The notes: generated by a model not told the origin, from the sequence alone. A stretch of 64,000 bases of DNA from Devosia sp. Root436 (GCF_001426345.1 NZ_LMEM01000009.1:264540-328539); one strand, 5' to 3'; counted from the stretch's first letter, positions 1 through 9,035 are shown. Numbers and translations are program-made.

Positions 1-145
1 CCAGCCAGTCATGCGGCCGGGCGACAATGGGATCCTTGCCAACCGAGTAGATCAGTCTTTCGAGGATTTCAGCCTGGATAGCCTCAACAGTTCTGGCACG
101 GGGCTCCGGCGTAGGGGCGTCGTAAACGATCGGCTGTTGCGGCAT
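1..145 (-). CDS. glgP: Glycogen/maltodextrin phosphorylase, N-terminal fragment cut by window edge
   Basis: Only the first 48 codons are present; the gene continues past the left edge. The translation starts MPQQPIVYDAP and contains IYSVGKDPIVARPHDWL, which resembles the N-terminal region of bacterial glycogen phosphorylases (a conserved YxxGKDPxxAxxxDW stretch). Such enzymes release glucose-1-phosphate from alpha-1,4-glucan in the cytoplasm. The catalytic and PLP-binding parts are outside the window, so the call rests on this short match. The chosen ATG has only a weak ribosome site. It lies 97 bp downstream of the Kef antiporter stop, on the same strand. Confidence 0.65.
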   Translation of the reverse strand, partial: MPQQPIVYDAPTPEPRARTVEAIQAEILERLIYSVGKDPIVARPHDWL

Positions 146-242
146 ATCGCAATCCAGGTTTCATGACGATGTATTCCCCTCTAGAGACTTTAGTCTTGCA
201 CTTAATTTGTGCAGGCGGAAGCCCCCATGCAATGCAGCCGGC

Positions 243-2105
243 TCAGACAGGCTTTACCGGCTGCGTGCTCTTGGCCACTGCATCTTCCGCCGTTTCTTCG
301 GCCACGGTGACGCCGCTCTCACGCGCCTGATCCTGCGCATTGCTGATCAGCAGCTGGCCCAGGCTGCGCCAGTCCTCGCCGGCCAGTTGCAGGTCGAAGC
401 GCTGGCCATCGCGATTGCGCACCCCCTCGACGACCGCCGCTGCCTCCTCCTCGCTCGCCCCCAGCATCCTGATCGCCTCGCCCCCGAAGGTGAGCGCCGA
501 CTCGAATGTTTCGCGCAACTGATATTCCACGCCGGCCGTGACCAGTTCGATCGCATGCGCCCGATCGAAGGCCCGCGCCATCACCCGCACCAGCGGGAAC
601 TCGTCGCGCACCAGCTCGGCGATGCGCGTCGTCTGTTCCTTGCGGTCGGTGCAGATGAGAATGAGATCGGCCGTACCCGCCCCGGCCGCATGCAGGATAT
701 CGAGCCGCGTGCCGTCGCCGTAATAGACCTTGAAGCCGATCTGCGCCGCCGCCCTTATCATCTCGGTGTCGTTGTCGATGATCGACACCGAGTGCCGCAA
801 GGCCAGCAAAGGCTGGCTGGCGATCTGCCCGAACCGCCCGAAGCCGATGATGAGGATGCGTCCGGACAGGCCATCGGCCGCTTCCACGCCTTCCATCGAC
901 TGCTCTACCGGCTTGGGCATCACGAAGCGCAACCCGATGATGAAGAACGGCGTCAGCACCATCGAGACGATCACCGTGGCGGTAAAGATCGCATTGGTCG
1001 GCCCGTCGATGATCCCCGCCGAAACGGCGGTCGTATAGAGCACGAAGGCGAATTCGCCGCCCTGCCCCATCAGCACGGCTCGCTCCAGCGCCATGGCATG
1101 GCTCGATTTGAGCAGCCGCGCGATGACATAGATCGCCGTCGCCTTGACCAGCATATAGGCCGCGACGCTGATGGCGATGATCTGCCAGTTGGCGCCGACA
1201 ATGCCGAGGTCCAGCGACATGCCCACCGCCAGGAAGAACAGTCCCAGCAGGATGCCGCGGAATGGCTCCACATCGGCCTCAAGCTGATGCCGGAACGTCG
1301 ATGTCGATAGCAGCACCCCGGCCAGGAACGCCCCCATGGCCATGGACAGCCCGCTTGCCTGGAACAGCAGCGCCGCGCCCAGCACCACCAGCAACGCCGC
1401 CGCCGTCATCACTTCGCGCAGCTTGCTCGACGCCAACAAGGCGAAGAACGGATTCATGATGCGCTGCCCGATGAAAATCAGCAGCAGCACCGCTCCGATC
1501 GGCGCCGCGATGCCGATCAGCCGCGTCACCATATCGACCTCTTCGCCCGTTCCTGGCGCCAGGATTGCCACCACGGCCAGCAGCGGCACGATGGCCAGGT
1601 CTTCCAGCAGCAGGATCGACACCATGCGCTGCCCGCCATCGGTCGACAGCTCGCCGCGTTCGCCCAGGATTTGCATGACGATGGCCGTCGAGGTCATCAC
1701 GAACCCCGCGCCGAAAACGAAGGCCACCACCGGCGCAAAGCCCAGCAGCACGCCGACCCCGGTCAGCAATGCCGCGCAGCCGGCCACCTGGATCACGCCC
1801 AGCCCGAATATCTGCCTGCGCAGCGCCCATAGCTTGGACGGCTCCATTTCGAGCCCGATGATGAAGAGGAACATCACCACGCCCAGTTCGGCCGTGGTCA
1901 GCACCGACTCCGGATCGTTGATCAATCCGATTCCCGATGGCCCCAGCAGCAGCCCGGCAGCGAGGTACCCCAGCACCGACCCCAGCCCGATCCGCTTGAA
2001 CAGCGGCACGGCGATAACAGCCGCACCCAGCAGGGCCACCACCGGAATGAGGTCCACGCCATGCGCCGCGGCTTCCGCCGCATGTCCGATACCTTCACCC
2101 GCCAC
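243..2105 (-). CDS. Kef-type monovalent cation:proton antiporter (CPA2) with TrkA-N domain
   Basis: This 620-residue inner-membrane protein probably exchanges K+ or Na+ for protons. About 12 hydrophobic segments fill residues 20-400, including the CPA2-typical GYLAAGLLLGPSGIGLI and a glutamate-containing membrane stretch LFIIGLEMEP. A TrkA-N/RCK nucleotide-binding domain follows at about 415-540 (ILIIGFGRFGQ, then IIDND), so activity is likely gated by NAD(H) or another ligand. The length fits KefB/KefC. The start is GTG, chosen because GGAG lies about 8 nt upstream and no ATG is nearby. Whether it is glutathione-gated like E. coli KefB/C cannot be told; no KefF/KefG ancillary gene is adjacent. 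Confidence 0.88.
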   Translation of the reverse strand: MAGEGIGHAAEAAAHGVDLIPVVALLGAAVIAVPLFKRIGLGSVLGYLAAGLLLGPSGIGLINDPESVLTTAELGVVMFLFIIGLEMEPSKLWALRRQIFGLGVIQVAGCAALLTGVGVLLGFAPVVAFVFGAGFVMTSTAIVMQILGERGELSTDGGQRMVSILLLEDLAIVPLLAVVAILAPGTGEEVDMVTRLIGIAAPIGAVLLLIFIGQRIMNPFFALLASSKLREVMTAAALLVVLGAALLFQASGLSMAMGAFLAGVLLSTSTFRHQLEADVEPFRGILLGLFFLAVGMSLDLGIVGANWQIIAISVAAYMLVKATAIYVIARLLKSSHAMALERAVLMGQGGEFAFVLYTTAVSAGIIDGPTNAIFTATVIVSMVLTPFFIIGLRFVMPKPVEQSMEGVEAADGLSGRILIIGFGRFGQIASQPLLALRHSVSIIDNDTEMIRAAAQIGFKVYYGDGTRLDILHAAGAGTADLILICTDRKEQTTRIAELVRDEFPLVRVMARAFDRAHAIELVTAGVEYQLRETFESALTFGGEAIRMLGASEEEAAAVVEGVRNRDGQRFDLQLAGEDWRSLGQLLISNAQDQARESGVTVAEETAEDAVAKSTQPVKPV

Positions 2106-2182
2106 TATAGACTCCGCACCTGATCAGGGCCGGAGTCTTTCGTCCTCGCGCTATCGCGTCAAGGTCATCCTCGGCATGGCAC

Positions 2183-3439
2183 CTAAGCCGCCGGCTCCGC
2201 CCCGCTCGGCGCGGTTCCCTCGGGTGGCTGCAACCGCTCTTCCTTGCGCTTCTCGACCGGCTCCTGTTCGAGTTCGGCCTGCTCGCGGATGGCCTTGGCC
2301 GTATTGGCTAGCAACTCCTGACGCTCGGTCATCCTGGCCGTGCGGCGCACCGGCCGGCTGGGCACCATTGGCTTGCTGGGCAGCATATGCGCCAGCATCG
2401 ACGTCGCGATCAGCAGCGTCGGCACCGCCACGAGCCCCCCCATCGGCCCCCAGGCCCACAGCCAGAAGGTGATGGACAGGAAGATCAGGAACGGGTTGAG
2501 CGTCATCGTCCGCCCGATGAAGTGCGGCGTCACGATCTGGCCCTCGATGAAGTTGATGGCGATGTAGCACCCCACCGGCAGCAGAATATTCTCCAGCCCC
2601 GTCTGCGTACCCAGTCCCACCGCCAGCAGCACCAGCACCATCACGCCCTGCCCCACATAGGGGATGTAGTTGAGCACCGCCGCCATCGCGCCCCACAGGA
2701 TCGGCGAGGGCATGCCGATGGCCCACATGGCCAGCGACACGGCGCAGCCCACGCAGAAATTGATGAAGGTAATCGACAGCAGGAACCGGCTGACCTTCTG
2801 CTCCACATCGCGAAACACATGCGCCGTGCGCCAGCGCATCCGCCGGCTCACACACAGCGACAGCACCGAGATACGGATATGGTCGCGCGTCGCCACGAAG
2901 AAATAGAGGCTGGCAAGGAAGATCAGCATCTGCGCCAGAATGGCGGGGGCCAACATGGCGACGCTGATCATCTGCCCGCCATCCTCCACCGTCACCGCCA
3001 TGGCGCTGTCGCTGCCCAATATGGACGAGATTTGCTCCTGAAAGGCGCTGACCGATTGCAGCGGCCCCTGCAGGCTCGCCAATTGCTGCTGCAGCTTGGC
3101 CCAGATCATCGGCGCCCGTGCCACCCATTCCGACAGCGGCACCGCAAACAGCGTCACGCCCGCCGCGATGACTCCGATCAGCATCAGCACCACGACGCCC
3201 GCCGACAACGCCGGCGGCACACCGAACCGCTCGACCCGGTCGGCCACCGGCCCGAACATCAGCCCGATCACAATGGCCAGCGTCACCGGCGCCAGGAACA
3301 CCTGGCCCACCTGCAGCGCGAACAGCAGGGCGAGAAATCCAACGAACACGATTGCAATGCGCGCGGCATTGGCGATGACGCGCTCGAACTGACTTTCGCT
3401 CACGTCTTGTGGTGTCGCCGGCTTTGCTGCGCGTGCCAT
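2183..3439 (-). CDS. AI-2E family transporter (PF01594-type permease)
   Basis: This 418-residue membrane protein has about eight hydrophobic segments: an N-terminal pair (residues 25-70), a long soluble loop, then a C-terminal block with the family-typical NYIPYVGQG and NFIEGQIVTPHFIG. Family members move autoinducer-2, organic anions or Na+/H+, so the substrate is unknown. The ATG at 3439 was chosen because AGGA sits 7-8 nt upstream; the frame is open further upstream but that part looks non-coding. The C-terminal 60 residues are charged and rich in Glu, Arg and Pro, probably a cytoplasmic tail. It is transcribed toward the Kef gene with a 77-bp gap. Confidence 0.88.
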   Translation of the reverse strand: MARAAKPATPQDVSESQFERVIANAARIAIVFVGFLALLFALQVGQVFLAPVTLAIVIGLMFGPVADRVERFGVPPALSAGVVVLMLIGVIAAGVTLFAVPLSEWVARAPMIWAKLQQQLASLQGPLQSVSAFQEQISSILGSDSAMAVTVEDGGQMISVAMLAPAILAQMLIFLASLYFFVATRDHIRISVLSLCVSRRMRWRTAHVFRDVEQKVSRFLLSITFINFCVGCAVSLAMWAIGMPSPILWGAMAAVLNYIPYVGQGVMVLVLLAVGLGTQTGLENILLPVGCYIAINFIEGQIVTPHFIGRTMTLNPFLIFLSITFWLWAWGPMGGLVAVPTLLIATSMLAHMLPSKPMVPSRPVRRTARMTERQELLANTAKAIREQAELEQEPVEKRKEERLQPPEGTAPSGAEPAA

Positions 3440-3584
3440 GTCTTTTTTCCTGAATCCCCTCGCGGATCGGTAACGCCGCCCCGGTACAAACGTTCCGTTT
3501 GAGCAAGGCGGCGCAGACCAGTCGACCCCGGCTTCGCCAGCCGCTAGTGTGCCGCCCGATTCTCCCGCCCTGCCAAGACCCGTC

Positions 3585-4526
3585 ATGCCCCGCAAGATCA
3601 TCATCGATACCGACCCCGGCCAGGACGATGCCGTCGCCATATTGCTGGCGCTGGCTTCCCCCGAAGAGTTGGAGGTGTTGGGCATCGTCGCGGTGGCCGG
3701 CAATGTGGGCCTGCACCACAATGCCAACAATGCCCGCAAGGTAGTCGAACTCTCCGGCCGCCACGACATTCCCGTCTATGCCGGCTGCGCCCGCCCCATG
3801 CGCCGGCATCTGGTGACGGCGGAACATGTCCATGGCGATACCGGCCTCGACGGCCCCGACCTGCCCGAGCCCACTATTCCACTGCAGGCTCAGCATGGCG
3901 TCGACTACATCATCGACACGCTGATGGCGGCAGAACCCGGCACGATCACCCTCTGCACCCTCGGGCCGCTGACCAATATCGCCATGGCCCTGGTCAAGCA
4001 GCCCGCCATTGCCGAACGCATCGCCGAAATCGTCATGATGGGCGGCGCCTATTTCGAGGTTGGCAACATCACCCCGGCGGCCGAATTCAACATCTATGTC
4101 GATCCCGAAGCGGCCGATGTCGTGCTGCGTTGCGGCGCGCCGATCACCATGCTGCCGCTCGACGTGACCCACCAGATCCAGTCCACCCCCGAGCGTCTCG
4201 CCACCCTTCTCGGGCTAGGCAACAAAACCGGCAAGGCCGTCTACGATATGCTGACCTTCTCGGAAGGCTTCGACCTCAAGAAATACGGCTGGTCCGGCGC
4301 CCCCCTGCACGATCCCACCGTCATCGCGTTTCTCCTCCGCCCCGACCTCTTCGAAGGCCGCCACTGCAACGTCACCATCGAAACATCAAGCGAACTCACC
4401 GTCGGCATGACCGTCACCGACTACTGGCACGTCACCGGCAAGGTGCGGAACGTCAACTATCTCAGAAGCGGCAATGCCGAAGGCTTCTATCAGTTGCTCA
4501 CCGAGCGCCTGGCCCGGCTGCCATAG
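3585..4526 (+). CDS. Inosine/uridine-preferring nucleoside hydrolase family protein
   Basis: This 313-residue cytoplasmic enzyme should split ribonucleosides into base and ribose. It has the calcium-binding N-terminal signature DTDPGQDDA (residues about 7-15), the central TLGPLTNIA stretch, the MMGGAYFEVGN segment and a C-terminal HDPTVIAF histidine/aspartate motif, all diagnostic of the IunH fold, and a normal family length. The ATG at 3585 was preferred over a GTG 36 nt upstream because MPRKIIIDTDPG fits the family N-terminus, though the ribosome site is weak. It is a single gene, divergent from the AI-2E permease. Substrate preference (purine or pyrimidine) cannot be read from the sequence. 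Confidence 0.93.
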   Translation: MPRKIIIDTDPGQDDAVAILLALASPEELEVLGIVAVAGNVGLHHNANNARKVVELSGRHDIPVYAGCARPMRRHLVTAEHVHGDTGLDGPDLPEPTIPLQAQHGVDYIIDTLMAAEPGTITLCTLGPLTNIAMALVKQPAIAERIAEIVMMGGAYFEVGNITPAAEFNIYVDPEAADVVLRCGAPITMLPLDVTHQIQSTPERLATLLGLGNKTGKAVYDMLTFSEGFDLKKYGWSGAPLHDPTVIAFLLRPDLFEGRHCNVTIETSSELTVGMTVTDYWHVTGKVRNVNYLRSGNAEGFYQLLTERLARLP

Positions 4527-5086
4527 CCGCCCAAAAGGCCGATCCGCCCCACCCTCATTCCCTCCCCCTTGTGGCAAGGGCTATCGCCTATGGAGTGGAG
4601 CGAAGTCACCTCTCCCCTCAGGGGAGAGGTCGACCCGAAGGGGCGGGTGAGGGGTTCAGCGCCGCGTCGGGCACCGTGCTCACACAAGCACTGAACCCCT
4701 CACCCCACCCTCTCCTCTCAGGGGCGAGGGAGCCCACGCTCGGTATGCGGTAGAGGGTGGGGGTGGGCCAAAAGCACCGGCCCAAAAAAACTTATCCCCA
4801 CCCCCAAACCCTCATGGCATGATCACCCCATCCCCGCCATCACGCGGCCCCGACGCAGGGCCGGGCGGGGAGGCTGGAGACGGGGGCGCCCGTTTGGCCG
4901 GGCAGAAAGTCGGCAGCTGGGCTTGCGATATAGTCCATGTCGACAGTTCTTGGTCCAAAGGCCGCCCATCATTCGTATCCGCGACGCCTCCGGGCCGGGC
5001 GGCATTTCGTGCTGCAGGTCACCCGCCGCCTTGGCAACCGCCCGACCCAGGCGTAGTGTCCGCCTCCCAAACCGAGACCCGGCGCC
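4527..5086. other. Non-coding gap with REP-like palindromes
   Basis: These 560 bp between the nucleoside hydrolase and the LysE gene contain no convincing gene. They hold a composite palindromic repeat at 4608-4730 (separate entry), C/G-rich runs such as the one near 4753, and otherwise unremarkable sequence. No clear promoter for the LysE gene was recognised. Confidence 0.6.
4608..4730. repeat. REP-like (BIME-type) palindromic cluster
   Basis: A perfect palindrome of form ACCTCTCCCC-N2-GGGGAGAGGT at about 4609-4630 is followed by a GGGTGAGGGG tail. A perfect 13-bp inverted repeat, GTGAGGGGTTCAG at 4647-4659 against its complement at 4691-4703, joins this unit to a second unit in reverse orientation. 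Related single units occur at 5705-5752 and 54219-54271, all just after gene ends. Confidence 0.75.
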
Positions 5087-5698
5087 ATGGACCTGTTCAC
5101 CCTCACTGCCTTCACCATCGCCTATGCTATCGCCGTGCTCGTTCCCGGCCCCGGTGTCGCGGCCGTGGTCGCCCGCGCTCTGGGCGGCGGCTTCAAGGGC
5201 GCCTTCCCCATGGTGCTCGGCATCCTGGCCGGCGACCTCGTCTATTTCGTCTTCGCCGTCTTCGGCCTCGCCGCCATCGCCACGTATTTCGGCCCCATCT
5301 TCGTCATCGTCCGCTGGGCCGGCGCCGCCTACCTGCTCTATGTCGCCTATCGCTTCTGGACCGCCCGTCCCGGCTCCGAGCAGATGAAGCCGAAAAACGA
5401 GGACGGCTGGAAGACCTTCCTGGCCGGCTTCTCGCTCACCATGGGCAATCCCAAGACCATCGTCTTCTATCTCGCTATCCTGCCCACCGTGATCCCGCTC
5501 GACCAGATGAACCCCGTCGCCTTCGCCGAACTGACCGCCATCGTCGTGGTCGTCCTGCTCATCATCGGCTGCGGCTATGCCTGGCTGGCCTCGGCCGCGC
5601 GCGAAATGTTCAGGAGCCCCCGCGCCCTCGGCCGCCTCAACAAGACCGCCGGCGCCATGATGGCCACCGCCGCCGGCCTCGTCGTCTGGCAGCACTAA
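5087..5698 (+). CDS. LysE/RhtB family amino-acid exporter
   Basis: This 203-residue inner-membrane protein has about six hydrophobic segments. The N-terminal signature (YAIAVLVPGPGVAAVVARAL, then GILAGDLVYF) and the mid-protein FLAGFSLTMGNPKTIVFYLA are typical of the LysE superfamily, and the length is normal. Members export amino acids or derivatives such as lysine, homoserine, threonine or leucine; the substrate here is not determinable. It stands alone, followed 6 bp later by a REP-like palindrome. Confidence 0.9.
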   Translation: MDLFTLTAFTIAYAIAVLVPGPGVAAVVARALGGGFKGAFPMVLGILAGDLVYFVFAVFGLAAIATYFGPIFVIVRWAGAAYLLYVAYRFWTARPGSEQMKPKNEDGWKTFLAGFSLTMGNPKTIVFYLAILPTVIPLDQMNPVAFAELTAIVVVVLLIIGCGYAWLASAAREMFRSPRALGRLNKTAGAMMATAAGLVVWQH

Positions 5699-5704
5699 CC
5701 CCTT

Positions 5705-5752
5705 CACCTCTCCCTTCGGGGAGAGGTCGGCGCGCAGCGCCGGGTGAGGGGG
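5705..5752. repeat. REP-like palindrome, single unit
   Basis: CACCTCTCCC-TTC-GGGGAGAGGT followed by a second small palindrome (GGCGC-GCA-GCGCC) and the GGGTGAGGGGG tail. It has the same build as the units at 4608 and 54219 and sits in the 3' gap between convergent genes, where it could also act as a transcript end. Confidence 0.75.
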
Positions 5753-5792
5753 CCTTCCCACTCACCTTGCTGCCGCCATTTGCAGGCCGGCC

Positions 5793-6146
5793 TCAGCCGA
5801 AAATCGGCCGCACCTCGATATCGCCCTCCCATTCCGGCCAATGTTCCTTGTGCAGGTTCGCAAACCGCACCGCCCATTCCATCGCCTCTTCCATGCCCGG
5901 CACGTCATAGACCGCGTAGCCACCGACCAGTTCCTTGCTCTCGGCAAACGGCCCGTCGGTAACGATCACCTTGCCGCTGCGGATATTGATGAAGGCGCTC
6001 TGCTCCTTGCCCATCAGTCCGCCCTGCGTCACCAGCACTCCGGCAGCCTCCGCATCGGCGCCCAATTGCCCGATCGCCTGCATCAGCGCCATCGGTGGCG
6101 CGCCGGCTCCAGCCTTGGTCGTCTTGACCAGTGTCATGAATTTCAT
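5793..6146 (-). CDS. YciI-like (DGPF-domain) protein
   Basis: This 117-residue cytoplasmic protein belongs to the YCII-related family. It starts MKFMTLVK and carries the diagnostic VTDGPFAESKELVGGY motif at about residues 60-75. Family members form ferredoxin-like barrels; many are encoded beside ECF sigma factors and their reaction is unknown. No ECF sigma gene is adjacent here. The start was fixed by the strong GGAAGGAG ribosome site 6-7 nt before the ATG at 6146. Confidence 0.88.
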   Translation of the reverse strand: MKFMTLVKTTKAGAGAPPMALMQAIGQLGADAEAAGVLVTQGGLMGKEQSAFINIRSGKVIVTDGPFAESKELVGGYAVYDVPGMEEAMEWAVRFANLHKEHWPEWEGDIEVRPIFG

Positions 6147-6387
6147 CGTCGTCTCCTTCCAAAGGCCCGTTCGGCCCACCCTGGCAACGAGTGAAGGTGT
6201 CCGGATTCGACAGGGACGCAAGCTGCAGACGAAATGCGCATTTGATAATCGATAGCGCACCACTGCTTATTTATTGCGCAGTTTGACGTTGGATTGAGCG
6301 GCCTCGCTTTCCGTGATTCGCGGCGCCCTTCTCCCATGATTTCATTCAAACAGTTGAATATGAACGACAATTCAAACCAATCCGATA

Positions 6388-6404
6388 CTGGCACGCTTCG
6401 TGCT
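6388..6404 (+). promoter_or_regulatory. Sigma-54 (-24/-12) promoter of nirB
   Basis: The sequence CTGGCACG-CTTC-GTGCT matches the RpoN consensus TGGCACG-N4-TTGCW at all positions but one, with the GG and GC doublets in correct register. Transcription would start near 6414-6416, leaving a leader of about 160 nt before nirB. This predicts NtrC-type activation under nitrogen limitation. No confident NtrC site was recognised upstream. Confidence 0.75.
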
Positions 6405-6417
6405 TCATAGGAATTGC

Positions 6418-6462
6418 GGCACGTCGCGTGCCCAACGAATTCGGTGTCCAATGCCGGGCACC
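6418..6462 (+). promoter_or_regulatory. Candidate ANTAR (NasT/NasR-type) RNA target: two leader hairpins
   Basis: Hairpin 1 is GGCACG-TCG-CGTGCC (6418-6432). Hairpin 2 is GGTGTCC-AATGCC-GGGCACC (6443-6462), a 7-bp stem (one G-U) closing a six-base loop with A at position 1 and G at position 4, the hallmark of loops bound by ANTAR antiterminators. Hairpin 1 does not show a clear A1/G4 hexaloop. A terminator follows at 6472, as in nas leaders. No nasT gene lies in this window. Confidence 0.6.
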
Positions 6463-6471
6463 ACCTCAGGC

Positions 6472-6540
6472 AAAGCTGCCAACTGACAAACGCCTTCGGT
6501 CTTCGGACCCGGCGGGTCGGTTGGCGGCTTTTTTGTTTTC
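6472..6540 (+). terminator. Intrinsic terminator in the nirB leader (attenuator)
   Basis: A stem of at least 14 pairs joins AGCTGCCAACTGAC (6474-6487) to GTCGGTTGGCGGCT (6516-6529) with two G-U pairs. A smaller stem lies inside the loop, and TTTTTTGTTTT follows. It sits 36 nt before the nirB ATG, so it should stop transcription unless antitermination occurs. Confidence 0.8.
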
Positions 6541-6576
6541 ACGGCTGCCCGGCAGCAGAGTGGGAGAAAGACGTCG

Positions 6577-9024
6577 ATGGTCGAAAGACTCGTCATCATT
6601 GGTGCAGGCATGGCCTCCGGCCGCGCGCTGGAGCATATTTTCGAGGATGCCCCCGGCCGCTTTGACGTCACCCTGTTCGGCGCCGAGCCACGCGGCAACT
6701 ACAATCGCCTGATGCTCTCCCCGGTCCTGGCCGGCGAAAAGGACTACGAACAGATCATCACCCACGACGACGCCTGGTACGAGGCGCATGGCGTCCATAC
6801 CCGGTTCGGTGAAAGCGTCACCGGCATCGACCGGCAGCGCAAGATCGTCATCTCGAAAAATGGCGAGACGCCCTATGACAAGCTGATCGTCGCCACCGGC
6901 TCCGCGCCCTTCATCATTCCCCTGCCCGGCAAGGACCTGCCCGGCGTCATGGCCTTCCGCGACCTCGACGACGTCAACCGCATGGTCGAGGTCTCCCGTC
7001 GTCCCGGCGCCAGGGCCGTGGTCATCGGCGGCGGCCTGCTCGGCCTCGAAGCCGCTGCCGCCCTGCGCGCCCGCGGCATGGAAGTAGTCGTGCTCCACCT
7101 CATGGGCCATGTCATGGAGCGCCAGCTCGATCCGGCCGCCGGCTACCTGCTGCAGCGCGATCTCGAAGCGCGCGGCATCAAGGTTCATTGCAAGGCCCAG
7201 ACCAAGGCCATTCTCGGCCAGGACCGCGTCGAGGCCGCCGCCCTCGAAGACGGCACCGTCTACGGCGCCGATATCGTGGTCATGGCCGTGGGCATCCGCC
7301 CCGAAGTCCGCATCGCCACCGATGCAGGCCTGCATGTCGAGCGCGGCATCGTCGTCAACGACCAGATGGTCACTTCCGACCCCGACGTGCTGGCGCTCGG
7401 CGAATGTGTCGAGCATGAACGCATTGTCTATGGCCTCGTCGCCCCGCTCTATGACCAGGCCAAGGTGCTGGCCAAGACCCTGGCCAAGATCGACGCCGCC
7501 TTCCGCCCGGTGCAGACCGCCACTCAGCTCAAGGTGACCGGCGTCTCGGTCTATTCGGCCGGCGATTTCGCCGAGGCCGAAGACCGCAACGAGATCGTGC
7601 TGCGCGACGCCACTTCGGGCGTCTACAAGCGCCTCGTGCTCAAGCAGGACAAGGTCATCGGCGCCGTCCTCTATGGCGAAACCGGCGACGGCCCGTGGTT
7701 CTTCGACATGATCCGCAAGGGCACCGATACCAGCGAGATGCGCGATACGCTGATCTTCGGCCAGGCCTATCAGGGCGGGTCCCCGCTCGATCCCATGGCG
7801 GCGGTGGCCGCCCTGCCCGACGATGCCGAGATTTGCGGCTGCAACGGCGTCTGCAAGGGTGCCATTACCGGCGCCATCACGGCCAAGGGCCTCACCACCC
7901 TTGATGGCGTCCGCGCCCATACCAAGGCCTCGGCTTCCTGCGGCTCCTGCACCCATCTCGTCGAGCAACTGCTCCACGCCACGCTCGGCGACGCCTACAA
8001 CCCCGCCGCCATCCAGCCCATCTGCCCCTGCACCGAATATGGCCACGACGACGTGCGCCGGCTGATCATCGCCAAGAGCCTCAAGTCCATTCCCGCCGTC
8101 ATGCAGGAGCTGGAATGGAAGACCTCCTGCGGCTGCGCTAAGTGCCGCCCGGCCCTCAACTATTATCTCGTCTCCGACTGGCCAGGCGAATACGAGGATG
8201 ACGGCCAGTCCCGCTTCATCAACGAGCGCGTCCACGCCAATATCCAGAAGGACGGTACCTATTCGGTCGTGCCCCGCATGTGGGGCGGCATGACCAATCC
8301 GAAGGAACTGCGCGCCATCGCCGATGTCGCCGACAAGTTCCAGATTCCCGCCGTCAAGGTCACCGGCGGCCAGCGCATCGACCTGCTCGGCGTCAAGAAG
8401 GAAGACCTCCCGGCCGTCTGGGCCGATCTCAATGCCGCCGGCATGGTCTCGGGCGCCGCCTATGCCAAGGGCCTGCGCACCGTAAAGACCTGCGTCGGCT
8501 CCGACTGGTGCCGCTTCGGCACCCAGGATTCCACCGGCCTGGGCATCCGCCTCGAAAAGTTCATGTGGGGTGCCTGGACCCCGGCCAAGGTCAAGCTCGC
8601 CGTCTCCGGCTGCCCGCGCAACTGCGCCGAAGCCACCTGCAAGGATATCGGCGTCGTCTGTGTCGATAGTGGCTACGACATCCACTTCGCCGGTGCCGCC
8701 GGCCTCGACATCAAACCCACCGAACTCCTCTGCCACGCCGATACCGAGGACGAAGCCCTCGAGATCATCGTCGCCCTCACCCAGCTCTACCGCGAGCAGG
8801 GCCGTTATCTCGAGCGCATCTACAAATGGGCCAAGCGCGTCGGCACCCCTTCCATCCTGGCCAATGTCGTCACCGACCGCGACAAGCGCCGGCACTATTA
8901 TGAGCGCTTCGTCTTCTCGCAGACCTTCGCCCAGGTCGATCCATGGGAAGAGCGCGTCAACGGCAAGGACGCCCACGAATTCGCCGCCCTCGCCGAGTTC
9001 GGCATGCCTGTAGCAGCAGAATAG
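6577..9024 (+). CDS. nirB: Assimilatory nitrite reductase [NAD(P)H], large subunit
   Basis: This 815-residue cytoplasmic enzyme reduces nitrite to ammonium with six electrons from NAD(P)H. The N-terminal FAD/NAD domains (residues 1-400) show ERLVIIGAGMASG and VVIGGGLLGLEAA. Two BFD-like [2Fe-2S] regions follow (CGCNGVCKG with SCGSC near 415-460, then SCGCAKC near 510-520). The siroheme/[4Fe-4S] domain has the cysteine set CVGSDWC and CPRNC (about residues 635-685). Length and domain order match NirB. GGGAGAAAG lies before the ATG. It starts an operon with nirD and a nitrite channel, behind a sigma-54 promoter and attenuator. Confidence 0.97.
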   Translation: MVERLVIIGAGMASGRALEHIFEDAPGRFDVTLFGAEPRGNYNRLMLSPVLAGEKDYEQIITHDDAWYEAHGVHTRFGESVTGIDRQRKIVISKNGETPYDKLIVATGSAPFIIPLPGKDLPGVMAFRDLDDVNRMVEVSRRPGARAVVIGGGLLGLEAAAALRARGMEVVVLHLMGHVMERQLDPAAGYLLQRDLEARGIKVHCKAQTKAILGQDRVEAAALEDGTVYGADIVVMAVGIRPEVRIATDAGLHVERGIVVNDQMVTSDPDVLALGECVEHERIVYGLVAPLYDQAKVLAKTLAKIDAAFRPVQTATQLKVTGVSVYSAGDFAEAEDRNEIVLRDATSGVYKRLVLKQDKVIGAVLYGETGDGPWFFDMIRKGTDTSEMRDTLIFGQAYQGGSPLDPMAAVAALPDDAEICGCNGVCKGAITGAITAKGLTTLDGVRAHTKASASCGSCTHLVEQLLHATLGDAYNPAAIQPICPCTEYGHDDVRRLIIAKSLKSIPAVMQELEWKTSCGCAKCRPALNYYLVSDWPGEYEDDGQSRFINERVHANIQKDGTYSVVPRMWGGMTNPKELRAIADVADKFQIPAVKVTGGQRIDLLGVKKEDLPAVWADLNAAGMVSGAAYAKGLRTVKTCVGSDWCRFGTQDSTGLGIRLEKFMWGAWTPAKVKLAVSGCPRNCAEATCKDIGVVCVDSGYDIHFAGAAGLDIKPTELLCHADTEDEALEIIVALTQLYREQGRYLERIYKWAKRVGTPSILANVVTDRDKRRHYYERFVFSQTFAQVDPWEERVNGKDAHEFAALAEFGMPVAAE

Positions 9025-9035
9025 GGAGATCACCC

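Noticed and set aside
2151..4172. Long minus-strand open frame spanning the AI-2E permease and the nucleoside hydrolase
   Set aside because: It crosses two well-supported genes in other frames and translates to repetitive Gly/Arg/Ala-rich sequence.
6200..6330. Possible NtrC sites upstream of the nirB promoter (TGCGCA-type repeats)
   Set aside because: The GCGCA repeats do not match the NtrC consensus or its spacing well enough to list.
6466..9033. Very long open frame (855 codons) on the minus strand opposite nirB
   Set aside because: Its translation is low-complexity (Gly/Ala/Asp/Glu-rich) and exactly mirrors nirB codon bias; it has no motif, and nirB is unmistakable.
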